A stretch of 64,000 nt of DNA from Flavobacterium sp. CBA20B-1 (lineage in GTDB: Bacteria > Bacteroidota > Bacteroidia > Flavobacteriales > Flavobacteriaceae). Location: positions 186,001 through 250,000 of the forward strand of contig NZ_CP092370.1 of NCBI RefSeq assembly GCF_028473145.1, read 5' to 3'. Positions 43,487-51,068 of the stretch are shown piece after piece. Below the pieces are notes generated by a model that made no database searches, was not told the origin of the DNA, and worked only from the letters and a program-made list of their open reading frames with translations. The position numbers and the translations under genes were made by a program. Position 1 is the stretch's first letter; the number at the start of each line of letters is the position of its first letter.

Positions 43487-43966
43487 ATGAGTAAGTTTCG
43501 ATTAGATGAAATTGATCACCAGATATTAGATATGTTGATTGATAACACAAGGGTACCTTTTACAGACATTGCAAAAAAATTGTTAATATCTGCAGGAACA
43601 GTCCATGTGCGCGTTAAAAAAATGGAAGATGCAGGTATTATTCAAGGTTCTTCTTTAACGTTAGATTACGAAAAATTAGGATATTCATTTATAGCTTATG
43701 TAGGAATTTTCTTACACAATACCTCGCAAACAAAATTTGTTTTAGAGCGTATCAATGAAATTCCGTTTGTAACGGTGGCACACGTTACTACAGGTAAATT
43801 CAACATTTTCTGTAAAATTCGTGCAAAAAACACTCGTCATGCGAAAGAAGTAATTTTTATGATCGATGATATTGAGGGTGTTTACAGAACCGAGTCGATG
43901 ATTTCTTTAGAAGAAAGCATTAACGATAAAAAACGCTTAATGCACACGATTTTTCAAGACATGTAA
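43487..43966 (+). CDS. Lrp/AsnC family regulator
   Basis: In this 159-residue protein an N-terminal HTH (about residues 8-55: QILDMLIDNTRVPFTDIAKKLLISAGTVHVRVKKM) is followed by the RAM effector domain (about 70-150) with FIAYVGIF and FVTVAHVTTGKFNIFCKI. Such proteins sense amino acids and form octamers. A strong hairpin follows the stop. The target genes are not evident. Confidence 0.93.
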   Translation: MSKFRLDEIDHQILDMLIDNTRVPFTDIAKKLLISAGTVHVRVKKMEDAGIIQGSSLTLDYEKLGYSFIAYVGIFLHNTSQTKFVLERINEIPFVTVAHVTTGKFNIFCKIRAKNTRHAKEVIFMIDDIEGVYRTESMISLEESINDKKRLMHTIFQDM

Positions 43967-43989
43967 TTAAGAAATATATTGTATTTTTG

Positions 43990-44022
43990 AACTGCTCATT
44001 CCTATAAATGAGCAGTTTTTTT
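43990..44022 (+). terminator. Hairpin with T-run abutting the next start codon
   Basis: Arms AACTGCTCAT (43990-43999) and ATGAGCAGTT (44008-44017) are perfect and a T-run extends to 44021. The ATG of the next gene begins at 44023, directly after it. A TATTTTTG (-7 consensus) sits at 43982-43989. The element may end the Lrp/AsnC transcript and also sit in the promoter/leader of the next gene. Confidence 0.75.
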
Positions 44023-45009
44023 ATGGATTCATTTACCCAAATTGTTTTAGGAGTAAGCGTTGCACATGTAGCTTTAAATAAAAGTGTAAGCACCAAAAAG
44101 ATATTTTTATTGGGTGCAATCGTTGCTACATTACCTGATTTAGACATTTACATTGCAAAGATTTTTAATGATCCGCTAACCGAAATCGAAATCCATCGGG
44201 GATTTTCCCATTCCATTATGTTCTTTTTAATGTTAAGCATGCTCCTAACTTTTCTAATTAAACGCTGGTTTCAAGAAACTTCGTTAAAACAACTATATAT
44301 AACCATATTTTTGATTTTGCTTACGCATTCATTATTGGATGTTTTTACCACTTGGGGCACTCAGCTTTTTTGGCCTGTTTCAAATAAAATAGCCTTGAAA
44401 TCAGTCTTTGTAGTCGATTTGTTTTACACCCTTCCATTATTAATAGCTGTTTTTTGGGGTTTGAAGAAGAAGAAAAAAGCAATAACATACACAGGTTTAG
44501 GTATAAGCACCTTTTATTTAATTTGGGGATTGAGTGTTCAACAAATGGTAAAAAGTAGGGTGGAAGGTCAGTTTTATAAACAATTTCCCTCTAAAACCGT
44601 TCAAACAACCATAAAACCCACTTTTTCAAACAGTTTTTTGTGGAATGTAATTATTCAAGATACCAATGGTTTTTATATTTCAGATTATGCTATTTTTGAT
44701 TCAAAAGAAATGAATTTTCAATATTTCCAGCAAAACAAAAAATTAATCAATCATTTGAATGATAAGAACATCAATCGATTAAAAGAACTATCCGAAAATC
44801 AATACATTATAACACAAAACAAAAACGGATTGGTTTTTAATGATTTGCGTTTTGGATTGTTGAAAAATACCGATAACGAAACCCAATTTGCTTTTTCCTA
44901 TCAGTTAATTCCTACAAAAAATGGATATGCTGTGAAAGAACTTCCAAAAGATAAACGTGACGGCATGCAACTTTTAAAAAATATATGGAATCGAATTTTT
45001 AATAGGTGA
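44023..45009 (+). CDS. YdjM-like membrane metal-dependent hydrolase
   Basis: This 328-residue protein starts at 44023, giving MDSFTQIVLGVSVAHVALNK, the usual start of the LexA-regulated YdjM/DUF457 family. HRGFSHSIMF (about residues 63-72) carries the conserved metal-binding His pair, and LTHSLLDVFTTWGTQLFWP (about 107-125) the second site. Four to five membrane helices fill the first 180 residues, then a soluble C-terminal domain. The function is unproven; in E. coli the relative is damage-inducible. Confidence 0.88.
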   Translation: MDSFTQIVLGVSVAHVALNKSVSTKKIFLLGAIVATLPDLDIYIAKIFNDPLTEIEIHRGFSHSIMFFLMLSMLLTFLIKRWFQETSLKQLYITIFLILLTHSLLDVFTTWGTQLFWPVSNKIALKSVFVVDLFYTLPLLIAVFWGLKKKKKAITYTGLGISTFYLIWGLSVQQMVKSRVEGQFYKQFPSKTVQTTIKPTFSNSFLWNVIIQDTNGFYISDYAIFDSKEMNFQYFQQNKKLINHLNDKNINRLKELSENQYIITQNKNGLVFNDLRFGLLKNTDNETQFAFSYQLIPTKNGYAVKELPKDKRDGMQLLKNIWNRIFNR

Positions 45010-45095
45010 AGTGTTGCTTTTTAAAAGTTTAATCTGTGTAAATTTGTGAAATCTGTGGTTTATCATCATAAGCTATAAAAAAAATAAAACAGAAA

Positions 45096-45860
45096 ATGAA
45101 AATAATCATATCACCAGCAAAATCTTTAGATTTTGAAACCGAATTACCTACACAAAACTTTACAAAGCCTGCATTTATCAAGCAAAGTAAAGAGGTGCAT
45201 AAAGTTTTAAAAACACTAAAACCCGAAGATTTAAGTAAGTTAATGGATATTTCTGCTAACCTAGCAGATTTAAATTGGCAACGAAATAAAGCAAGAAAAT
45301 ATAAGTTAACGGAACTTAATAATTCAGTTCGCCAAGCGGTTTTTGCTTTCAACGGTGAAGTTTATACAGGGTTAAACGCTTATACATTAAAAGAAAGCGA
45401 AATAGATTATTTGCAAAAACACCTTAATATACTTTCAGGTTTGTATGGTTTGCTAAAACCTTTAGATTTAATAGAAGCTTATCGATTGGAAATGGGGATA
45501 AAACTGCCAATTGCCGATAAAAAAGACTTACACGATTTTTGGAAAGAAACTGTCACAGCAACTTTAAACAAAGGTTATAAAAAAGGCGATGTGTTGGTAA
45601 ACTTAGCCAGCAACGAATATTTCGGTGCAGTTGATAAAAAAACACTAAAAGCAAAAATCATTACGCCCGAATTTAAAGATTACAAAGACGGAAAACTAAA
45701 AATGATTAGCTTTTTCGCTAAAAAAGCGCGCGGGTTGATGGTGCGCTACATGGCAAAAAATAATATTACAAATGTTGAAGATATTAAACAGTTCAATGAA
45801 GAAGGATATGGCTTCGATGCAAATTTATCCACCGATACCAAATGGGTTTTTACGAGGTAA
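45096..45860 (+). CDS. yaaA: Peroxide stress protein YaaA
   Basis: This 254-residue protein matches the YaaA/DUF328 family from end to end: MKIIISPAKSLDF at the start, FNGEVYTGLNAYTL (about 84-97), LSGLYGLLKPLDLIEAYRLEMG (about 112-133), NLASNEYFGAVD and KKARGLMVRYMA. In E. coli YaaA limits free iron and DNA damage during peroxide stress. It is the last recognisable core gene before the accessory scar. Confidence 0.96.
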   Translation: MKIIISPAKSLDFETELPTQNFTKPAFIKQSKEVHKVLKTLKPEDLSKLMDISANLADLNWQRNKARKYKLTELNNSVRQAVFAFNGEVYTGLNAYTLKESEIDYLQKHLNILSGLYGLLKPLDLIEAYRLEMGIKLPIADKKDLHDFWKETVTATLNKGYKKGDVLVNLASNEYFGAVDKKTLKAKIITPEFKDYKDGKLKMISFFAKKARGLMVRYMAKNNITNVEDIKQFNEEGYGFDANLSTDTKWVFTR

Positions 45861-45938
45861 ATGAATTACAAATAAATGAATTGACGCCAGAAAATTTAAA
45901 GAAAAAAAAAGTTCTTATTTGGGAGAAAGCTATAGAAT

Positions 45939-46232
45939 ATGCTTATAAACAAGATGTTAACCTTTGGAAGAGAACAAGAAATTTTGTTAGATACGCTATT
46001 ACATAAAGGAGTTTTTTATCCTAATAGATTTATAATTCACTATTGTATTGAATATATTGAGAAAAATTATCCCGATTTTGAATTGGTATTTCCAGATGTA
46101 GTTGGAAAGGAACTTAATGCTTATTTAAAAAGCAAAGGAGCAAATACTGTAATTGTTCGAGAGGAAAATTCTTGTTGTCAATTTTTATTTTCTAGGTCGT
46201 TAATAATATCTGGGTCAGTCAAATATTTATAA
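45939..46232 (+). CDS. Truncated hypothetical protein
   Basis: This 97-residue frame has a protein-like part (GREQEILLDTLLHKGVFYP, YCIEYIEKNYPDFELVFPDVVGKELNAYLK; about residues 10-75). After about 46165 the frame reads through the antisense of a decayed serine hydrolase, so its natural 3' end is lost. Another frame, 45842-46006 (54 codons, MGFYEVNELQINELTPENL), overlaps yaaA and could be its separated N-terminal part. The family is unknown. Confidence 0.45.
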   Translation: MLINKMLTFGREQEILLDTLLHKGVFYPNRFIIHYCIEYIEKNYPDFELVFPDVVGKELNAYLKSKGANTVIVREENSCCQFLFSRSLIISGSVKYL

Positions 46233-46969
46233 ACGGGTTCTTCCAAATTCTCCTTGTCTCAATTCATAAATTTTAAGGCAACCATTGCGGTTATAGATTT
46301 TGTTAAAAAGCTACATTAGAAACGGTATTTAAGGCGCTCATCTACTTTTTTATGATTTCGCCAAAAACTTTTACTTGTTGCAGTTTGGTATTTTCAAAAG
46401 CGCCAATTCCCAAAGTTGGAACTTTATTTTCTTTCAACCATTTTTCAATATTAGTTTGATTATCAAAAGTTGATTTTTCTGTTTTTTATATTTTTGTCAG
46501 CTAGATGGTCGAAACTAAAAGAAGTTGTTAGTTTCCATTCGCCATTTTCCAATTGCCAAACGTTGGTAAACTTTGCAATTCCACCTTGACTTTCTCTTTT
46601 TTCTGAAAATTTATGTTCGCCATTCTGAACCGCCCCATAAAGAATCCCATTTTATAAAGAGGGAAAATTTCACTACTTTCTTTTACCAAAAATTGCTGCA
46701 TTGGCGATTGGTTTGGTTGTTGCAAATTCCATTTTTATGGTCTGCAAGAAATTTTGTTTTATCAGAAATTCCGTCTTTGTCGTGATAAAATTTAAGGTTG
46801 TCGCTCAACAAATTCTCAAACTGTTTGATGTCGCAATGGTTAAAACCAACGTCAAAAGTAAACTGTCTTTTGCTATAATGGTTTTATATAATTCTGAATT
46901 TTTGTCAAATTGTGCAAACGCTGAAAGAGTTGTCAATAGAATGGAAAGGATTGTAAATAGTTTTTTCAT
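46172..46969 (-). pseudogene. Decayed DUF4440/serine hydrolase gene
   Basis: From 46969 on the minus strand the sequence reads MKKLFTILSILLTTLSAFAQ (signal peptide), then FDKNSELYKTIIAKDSLLF and SDNLKFYHDKDGISDKTKF, as in flavobacterial proteins with an NTF2-like domain followed by a beta-lactamase-type serine hydrolase. Frameshifts follow near 46730, 46550 and 46330: QQFLVKESSEIFPLYK is in another frame, and VYKYLTDPDII near 46210 in yet another. The catalytic C-terminal part is missing. The gene is dead, and its end forms a junction with the 45939 gene. Confidence 0.75.
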
Positions 46970-47027
46970 TTATTATTATCGTTCAATTTTTCGTATCGTT
47001 TTTTAAATGCAAGCTAACGGTCCTCAG

Positions 47028-47133
47028 CTATACGCAGGCAGGGATTTTTACCACTGAACTTTCTACGAAGAACTGAACTTTAAATTTATCACTTTCCTAT
47101 CCTATGAAGAACAAAACCCTTGCTTGCGTATAG
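47028..47133. repeat. Long inverted repeat directly before the group II intron
   Basis: CTATACGCAGGCAGGG (47028-47043) pairs with CCCTTGCTTGCGTATAG (47117-47133), leaving one bulge and one mismatch, around 73 bases. AAGCTAACGG precedes the left arm. Class C group II introns insert just behind such stems (terminators or attC sites), and the intron here starts 7 bases later. Confidence 0.7.
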
Positions 47134-47140
47134 GTGATGT

Positions 47141-49113
47141 GTGTGCCCTGCATATGCAGGACACACCCCGAAAGCTTTTCAAATAGTTCAAAAATACAAA
47201 TTTAGTTTTATGAACCTAGTTTTCGGGGGTGTTATTTTTCCAGAGGGTGCAAGTCCCTTACGGGCGGGACTAACAATCCGAACCGTTAGCACGTGACAAG
47301 GTGGTTTACCGTGAGGTATGCACTAAAGGAAGTCAAACGGCAAAAATCTGTACCGACGAACAAAAAGTACATATGAGGCATAGCAATAAGGATGAGTATC
47401 CACAGCAATACGAAGTCCAAAACAGTGTTCTGAACATGTTATTAAATCAGATTATTGTTATGTAGATGTACCGGTGATAGATGGAAGGGAAAAGCATTTA
47501 CCAGGAGGGCAGAGCGTAAAGAAAATGTCCGGTGGACATTTTTAGCGAACGAGCCAGCAGGCGGGCGGGCAAAAGATTACGAGTTAATCACAAAGAGAAG
47601 TCAGCAGAGGTCATAGTACTTGAAGGCAAACGAGGTGCGAATAGATACCGCATAGGACTCACAATTAAGGAAGGACCGAACGTAAAGAGGTTTTTAATGA
47701 GTAACGGAACGCATAGTAGCCCTACTTAACGAAAACAGGTTAAAACAAGCTAAAATGATAACAAGAGTAGTACAACCGTTTAATCTTCAAAAACCATTGG
47801 AACACGTTATTGCCAATAAAGGCAGTGCGGGTGTTGATGGTGTTTCTATCCGAGAACTCCGCAAGGTGTTTTCTGAAAAGAAACTACAACTGATTGAAGA
47901 CATCAAACACGGAAACTACCAAGTACACCCCATTTTAGGTATCGAAATTCCGAAAGGAAACGGAAACACCCGATTATTGGGTGTTCCCACCACTACAGAA
48001 CGTGTGTTGCAACAAGCCGTAGCACAAACCCTTGCACCACTTTTTGAACCCGAATTTAGTAATTATAGTTTTGGATTTAGACCCCAGAAGAATGCCCGAC
48101 AAGCTGTTGGACAATCTAGGGAATACATCCATTCAGGGCTCAATCACATTGTTGATATCGACCTGAAAAACTTCTTCGACGAAGTTGACCATTGTTTAGT
48201 ACTGAATTTAATTTATCAGAAAGTAAAATGCAAAGCTACCCTGCAACTCATACGTAAATGGCTCAGAGCACCGATTAAAATCAACGGAAAGCTACAAAAG
48301 AGAAGAAAAGGCGTTCCGCAAGGAAGTCCCTTAAGTCCGCTATTGTCGAACATTTTACTGCATCAATTGGATAAGGAAATGACCCGAAGAGGACACAAAT
48401 TTGTACGTTATGCGGATGATTTTAGTATCTATTGCAAAAGCCACAATCAAGCCAAAGCTACGAGAGTGGTAATTGAGAAGTTCCTGAAAAACAAGCTCAA
48501 ATTAACTATAAATGAAGAAAAGAGCGGTATTAGAAAACCAATCAACTTCACGATTTTAGGTTTTGGGTTTGTGCCTACGTACAAAAAAGGAAGCAAGAAT
48601 CAATACCAACTCATCGTTTCGGAAAAGGCATGGAAGAAACTAAAAGAGCGACTCAAAGCCATAACCCGAAAAACTACACCAGCCACGTTTGAAGAACGTA
48701 TTACCAAGATAAAAAAAGTGCAACGAGGATGGTTGAACTATTTTCAAGGCACGAGTATTTTGGGCAAATTACGAGATTTAGATGGTTGGTTACGTAACCG
48801 ACTGCGCTACTGCATTTGGCATCATTGGAAGAAACCTGAACGAAAGCGGAAAAACCTGATTCGATTAGGAGTTGACCAAGACCACGCCTATGCTTGGAGC
48901 AGAACTCGGAAAGGAGGTTGGGCAATTGCACAAAGTCCTATTTTAGGAACAACCATTACTTTACAACGCTTGAAGAAAAGGGGGTATATTTCCTTAACCG
49001 AATTATATTTAGAGCTTAATCCATCTCTTTGCGAACCGCCGAGTACGTGACCCGTACGCTCGGTGGTGTGAGAGGCGCACTCCGTCAGTTATTGGCGGAG
49101 CCGTCTACTCGAT
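47141..49113 (+). mobile_element. Group II intron, class C-like
   Basis: The 5' end GTGTGCCCTGCAT matches the start of class C introns such as that of Oceanobacillus (GTGTGCCCGGCAT). Domain I-type text follows (GGTGCAAGTCCC, CCGTTAGC, AAAGGAAGTCAAACGGCAA). The RT gene is in domain IV. Domain V is the hairpin at about 49035-49066 (ACCGCCGAG with CTCGGTGGT), followed by domain VI (CTCCGTCA with TGGCGGAG) and the end CTACTCGAT. The ends are predicted, with an error of a few bases. Confidence 0.8.
47755..49050 (+). CDS. ltrA: Group II intron reverse transcriptase/maturase
   Basis: This 431-residue protein is encoded inside the intron. RT motifs run from SAGVDGVSIRELRK (about residues 23-36) through DLKNFFDEVDH (catalytic Asp, about 142-152), PQGSPLSPLLSN and RYADD (Y219-D222). 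The GIIM maturase domain covers about residues 290-360 (KIKKVQRGWLNYFQ). The C-terminus has no H-N-H endonuclease, in line with class C introns that use hairpin targets. All catalytic residues are intact. Confidence 0.95.
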   Translation: MITRVVQPFNLQKPLEHVIANKGSAGVDGVSIRELRKVFSEKKLQLIEDIKHGNYQVHPILGIEIPKGNGNTRLLGVPTTTERVLQQAVAQTLAPLFEPEFSNYSFGFRPQKNARQAVGQSREYIHSGLNHIVDIDLKNFFDEVDHCLVLNLIYQKVKCKATLQLIRKWLRAPIKINGKLQKRRKGVPQGSPLSPLLSNILLHQLDKEMTRRGHKFVRYADDFSIYCKSHNQAKATRVVIEKFLKNKLKLTINEEKSGIRKPINFTILGFGFVPTYKKGSKNQYQLIVSEKAWKKLKERLKAITRKTTPATFEERITKIKKVQRGWLNYFQGTSILGKLRDLDGWLRNRLRYCIWHHWKKPERKRKNLIRLGVDQDHAYAWSRTRKGGWAIAQSPILGTTITLQRLKKRGYISLTELYLELNPSLCEPPST

Positions 49114-49128
49114 TAGCTACAGCCATTT

Positions 49129-49428
49129 TTATTCAGTCAGTCGGGATTCAATATCCATTCTTTGATGCAAAACTCTGATGATTTCAATTTCTTCTCTTTT
49201 TAGACTGATTTTATAGAAAATGAAATGTGATTTTATTTGAGAACGAAAATAGCCTTTTCTTAGATGCCCATAATCTTTTCCTGATTTTGGATTTTCCGCT
49301 AAGTATTCTATTTCGTCAATTATCAGGTTGATGTATCTATCCGCTTGTTCGAGCGACCAGTTTTCATATGTATAAAGCCAAATGTTCTCAATATCCCGAT
49401 TCGCTTCATGACTGATTTTATACCCCAT
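49129..49428 (-). CDS. parE: ParE/RelE-family toxin
   Basis: This 99-residue protein has the ParE pattern: ISHEANRDIENIWLYTYENWSLEQADRYI (about residues 4-32), YLAENPKSGKDYGHLRKGYF (about 42-61) and IEIIRVLHQRMD (about 81-92). ParE toxins inhibit DNA gyrase; RelE relatives cut mRNA. Its start overlaps the antitoxin stop by 1 base (TAATG), so translation is coupled. It lies 15 bases beyond the group II intron end. Confidence 0.9.
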   Translation of the reverse strand: MGYKISHEANRDIENIWLYTYENWSLEQADRYINLIIDEIEYLAENPKSGKDYGHLRKGYFRSQIKSHFIFYKISLKREEIEIIRVLHQRMDIESRLTE

Positions 49429-49676
49429 TATTTACTCAAATGCTTTTGATGAAGGCTATTTAAAAGTTCTTTTCTGTCAAAGTTTTTTACAAAACCTGAT
49501 TTTTCTCCTTTTTTCAGTTCCTTTATCAGTTCGGTTCTTTTTGACTCTTCGTACTCGAACATTCTCAAAGCCGCTCTAACAACTTCACTTGCGGAAGAAT
49601 ATTTTCCTGTTTTAATTTGTCGGCTGATAAAATTGTCAAAATAATCCCCGAGCAAAATAGATGTGTTTTTAGCCAT
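49428..49676 (-). CDS. parD: ParD-like antitoxin
   Basis: This 82-residue protein has a ribbon-helix-helix N-terminus (TSILLGDYFDNFISRQIKTGKYSSASEVVRAALRM, about residues 4-38) and a charged C-terminal tail that would wrap the toxin. This order, antitoxin before toxin, and the CopG/ParD fold are typical of type II modules. It probably represses its own promoter; TACCAACTATTGGTA at about 49698-49712 is a candidate operator dyad. Confidence 0.9.
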   Translation of the reverse strand: MAKNTSILLGDYFDNFISRQIKTGKYSSASEVVRAALRMFEYEESKRTELIKELKKGEKSGFVKNFDRKELLNSLHQKHLSK

Positions 49677-50198
49677 AGTTCCAAATATTTTTTCAAATAT
49701 ACCAACTATTGGTATGAAATCAAAATTTTCTTCTCTGCGTTTCGTTTGGATGGTTGTAGCTATAACGGGGCGGCGGCTTTGCGAAGTTCTTTTTCCGAGC
49801 TTGCTCGGGGAAAGGATTTAGCAAAACCGCATGATGTGCGAAGTTCGCGAAGCGACAAGCGCATCGTGCGGTGCAGGCGTCGCCCCGATGTAGCGAAAGG
49901 AGCGTAAGCGGATTTCGCTACATCACCCAAATATACGAAAGTTTTTTAATTAACAAAAAAATGTTGTATTTTTTGAAATAGCTTGTTAAGATTGATTTTT
50001 TCTTTCAAATTATGTTGCGTATTTTGAATAGAGTTATGCGGTATTTGTTTAAAATCTATTTAAAATACGCAATGCTTTCGGTAGTGTATCATATTAATTG
50101 GTAACAGCATTTTAGCAATTATTGCTAACTTGTTCTAAGCAAAATTTGTGGTGTTTTCGTAAATGTCAAAAATGCAAAATAATCGTTTTTGTTGTGTG
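49677..50198. other. Non-coding region with GC-rich hairpins
   Basis: Positions 49767-49888 are far richer in GC than the surroundings and close as a large stem: CGGGGCGGCG (49767-49776) with CGTCGCCCCG (49879-49888). A CCGAGCTTGCTCGG hairpin lies at 49797-49810. A second perfect hairpin pairs GATGTAGCGAAA (49888-49899) with TTTCGCTACATC (49914-49925). A third inverted repeat, TTGCGTATTTTGAATAG (50015-50031) with CTATTTAAAATACGCAA (50056-50072), has one G-T pair. No gene is seen. The first structures look like mobile hairpin or attC-like folds. Confidence 0.6.
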
Positions 50199-50543
50199 CT
50201 AGTCTATTTTTTTTAGTGCGCGTTCCACAACCACAATCATTAAAACTGTTCCAATAATCATCACACCTAAACCCAACATAAGATCGGTGGTTTCATTGGT
50301 TTTAAATAAGCCTTTGGTGGGGGCAATCAATAAAAAAACAACTCCGGTAAGCATCATGATTTTGGCGCTGTATGTTTGCGCAAAATTCCATTTTTTCTGG
50401 TTTTGCATAGATGATGCTGTGCGGTATCCATACAAACTATTGATTTTTTTTGGTGGAAACACATACATTACTGCCGCAGCAAGTATAAAAATTATTCCTA
50501 CTAGAAGCAGCATTTGGTTGCAATATTCTAAAATTATATCCAT
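50199..50543 (-). CDS. SdpI-family membrane protein
   Basis: This 114-residue protein has three hydrophobic segments (about residues 9-29, 60-79, 88-108). The conserved loop INSLYGYRTASSMQNQKKWNFAQTY (about residues 34-58) is the SdpI signature. In Bacillus SdpI gives immunity to the SDP killing peptide; short homologues in other bacteria have unknown roles. No toxin gene is adjacent. Confidence 0.85.
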   Translation of the reverse strand: MDIILEYCNQMLLLVGIIFILAAAVMYVFPPKKINSLYGYRTASSMQNQKKWNFAQTYSAKIMMLTGVVFLLIAPTKGLFKTNETTDLMLGLGVMIIGTVLMIVVVERALKKID

Positions 50544-50608
50544 TTCTATAATTTGTTATAGTTTTTTTTGAACGATGTGTGTTGCGTAAAATCGATTTTA
50601 TACCGCAA

Positions 50609-51067
50609 TTAAAAACCTAATTGTGTAACTATTTTTTCTAATTCTTGCGGTTTTTGGGTGCCAATAACCAGTTGCTTGCCATTTTTCAATTTTATGTGCA
50701 AGCCTTTGTTGCCACGTACATTGTAAACCGTTCCATAGCTGGTCCACAACCGAATGCCCCAACCACCAACAAAACCGTAATTTATCACACGCATTGTATC
50801 AATATCTGATAAATGAATGCTTTTGTTTACAAACGGAATGTAAGTTAGTTGAATGTTGCTATTGGTAATTGTAGTTTTTAGTTGCAATACCGCAAATAAA
50901 AATACCGAAAGTAATAGGATGAATACAATCCAAAGGCTGTTTTTTGATAAAGAATTTGTTACAACTTCTTTATACAAAACCATTAAAGGAGCTGCTGAAA
51001 TAGCAAGCAACAGTACCCACAACCACCATTGGTTAAAGCGTTGTTTTTCTGTGAAAACTGGTTTCAT
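50609..51067 (-). CDS. Membrane protein with a bacterial PH-like domain
   Basis: This 152-residue protein has two membrane helices (about residues 14-34 and 44-64) followed by a compact beta domain (NIQLTYIPFVNKSIHLSDIDTMRV to QKPQELEKIV) that fits a bacterial PH-like fold. It is separated from the hydrolase upstream by 1 base, so it is the last gene of a four-gene minus-strand operon starting at 53284. Confidence 0.75.
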   Translation of the reverse strand: MKPVFTEKQRFNQWWLWVLLLAISAAPLMVLYKEVVTNSLSKNSLWIVFILLLSVFLFAVLQLKTTITNSNIQLTYIPFVNKSIHLSDIDTMRVINYGFVGGWGIRLWTSYGTVYNVRGNKGLHIKLKNGKQLVIGTQKPQELEKIVTQLGF

Positions 51068-51068
51068 A

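Noticed and set aside
47532..47729. A 65-codon open frame upstream of the RT gene
   Set aside because: It lies in the intron's structured RNA domains; its translation has no protein character.
47028..49925. Chromosomal integron with attC sites
   Set aside because: The stems at 47028-47133 and 49767-49888 are suggestive, but the R-box consensus (GTTRRRY) is not clear and no integrase gene is visible.
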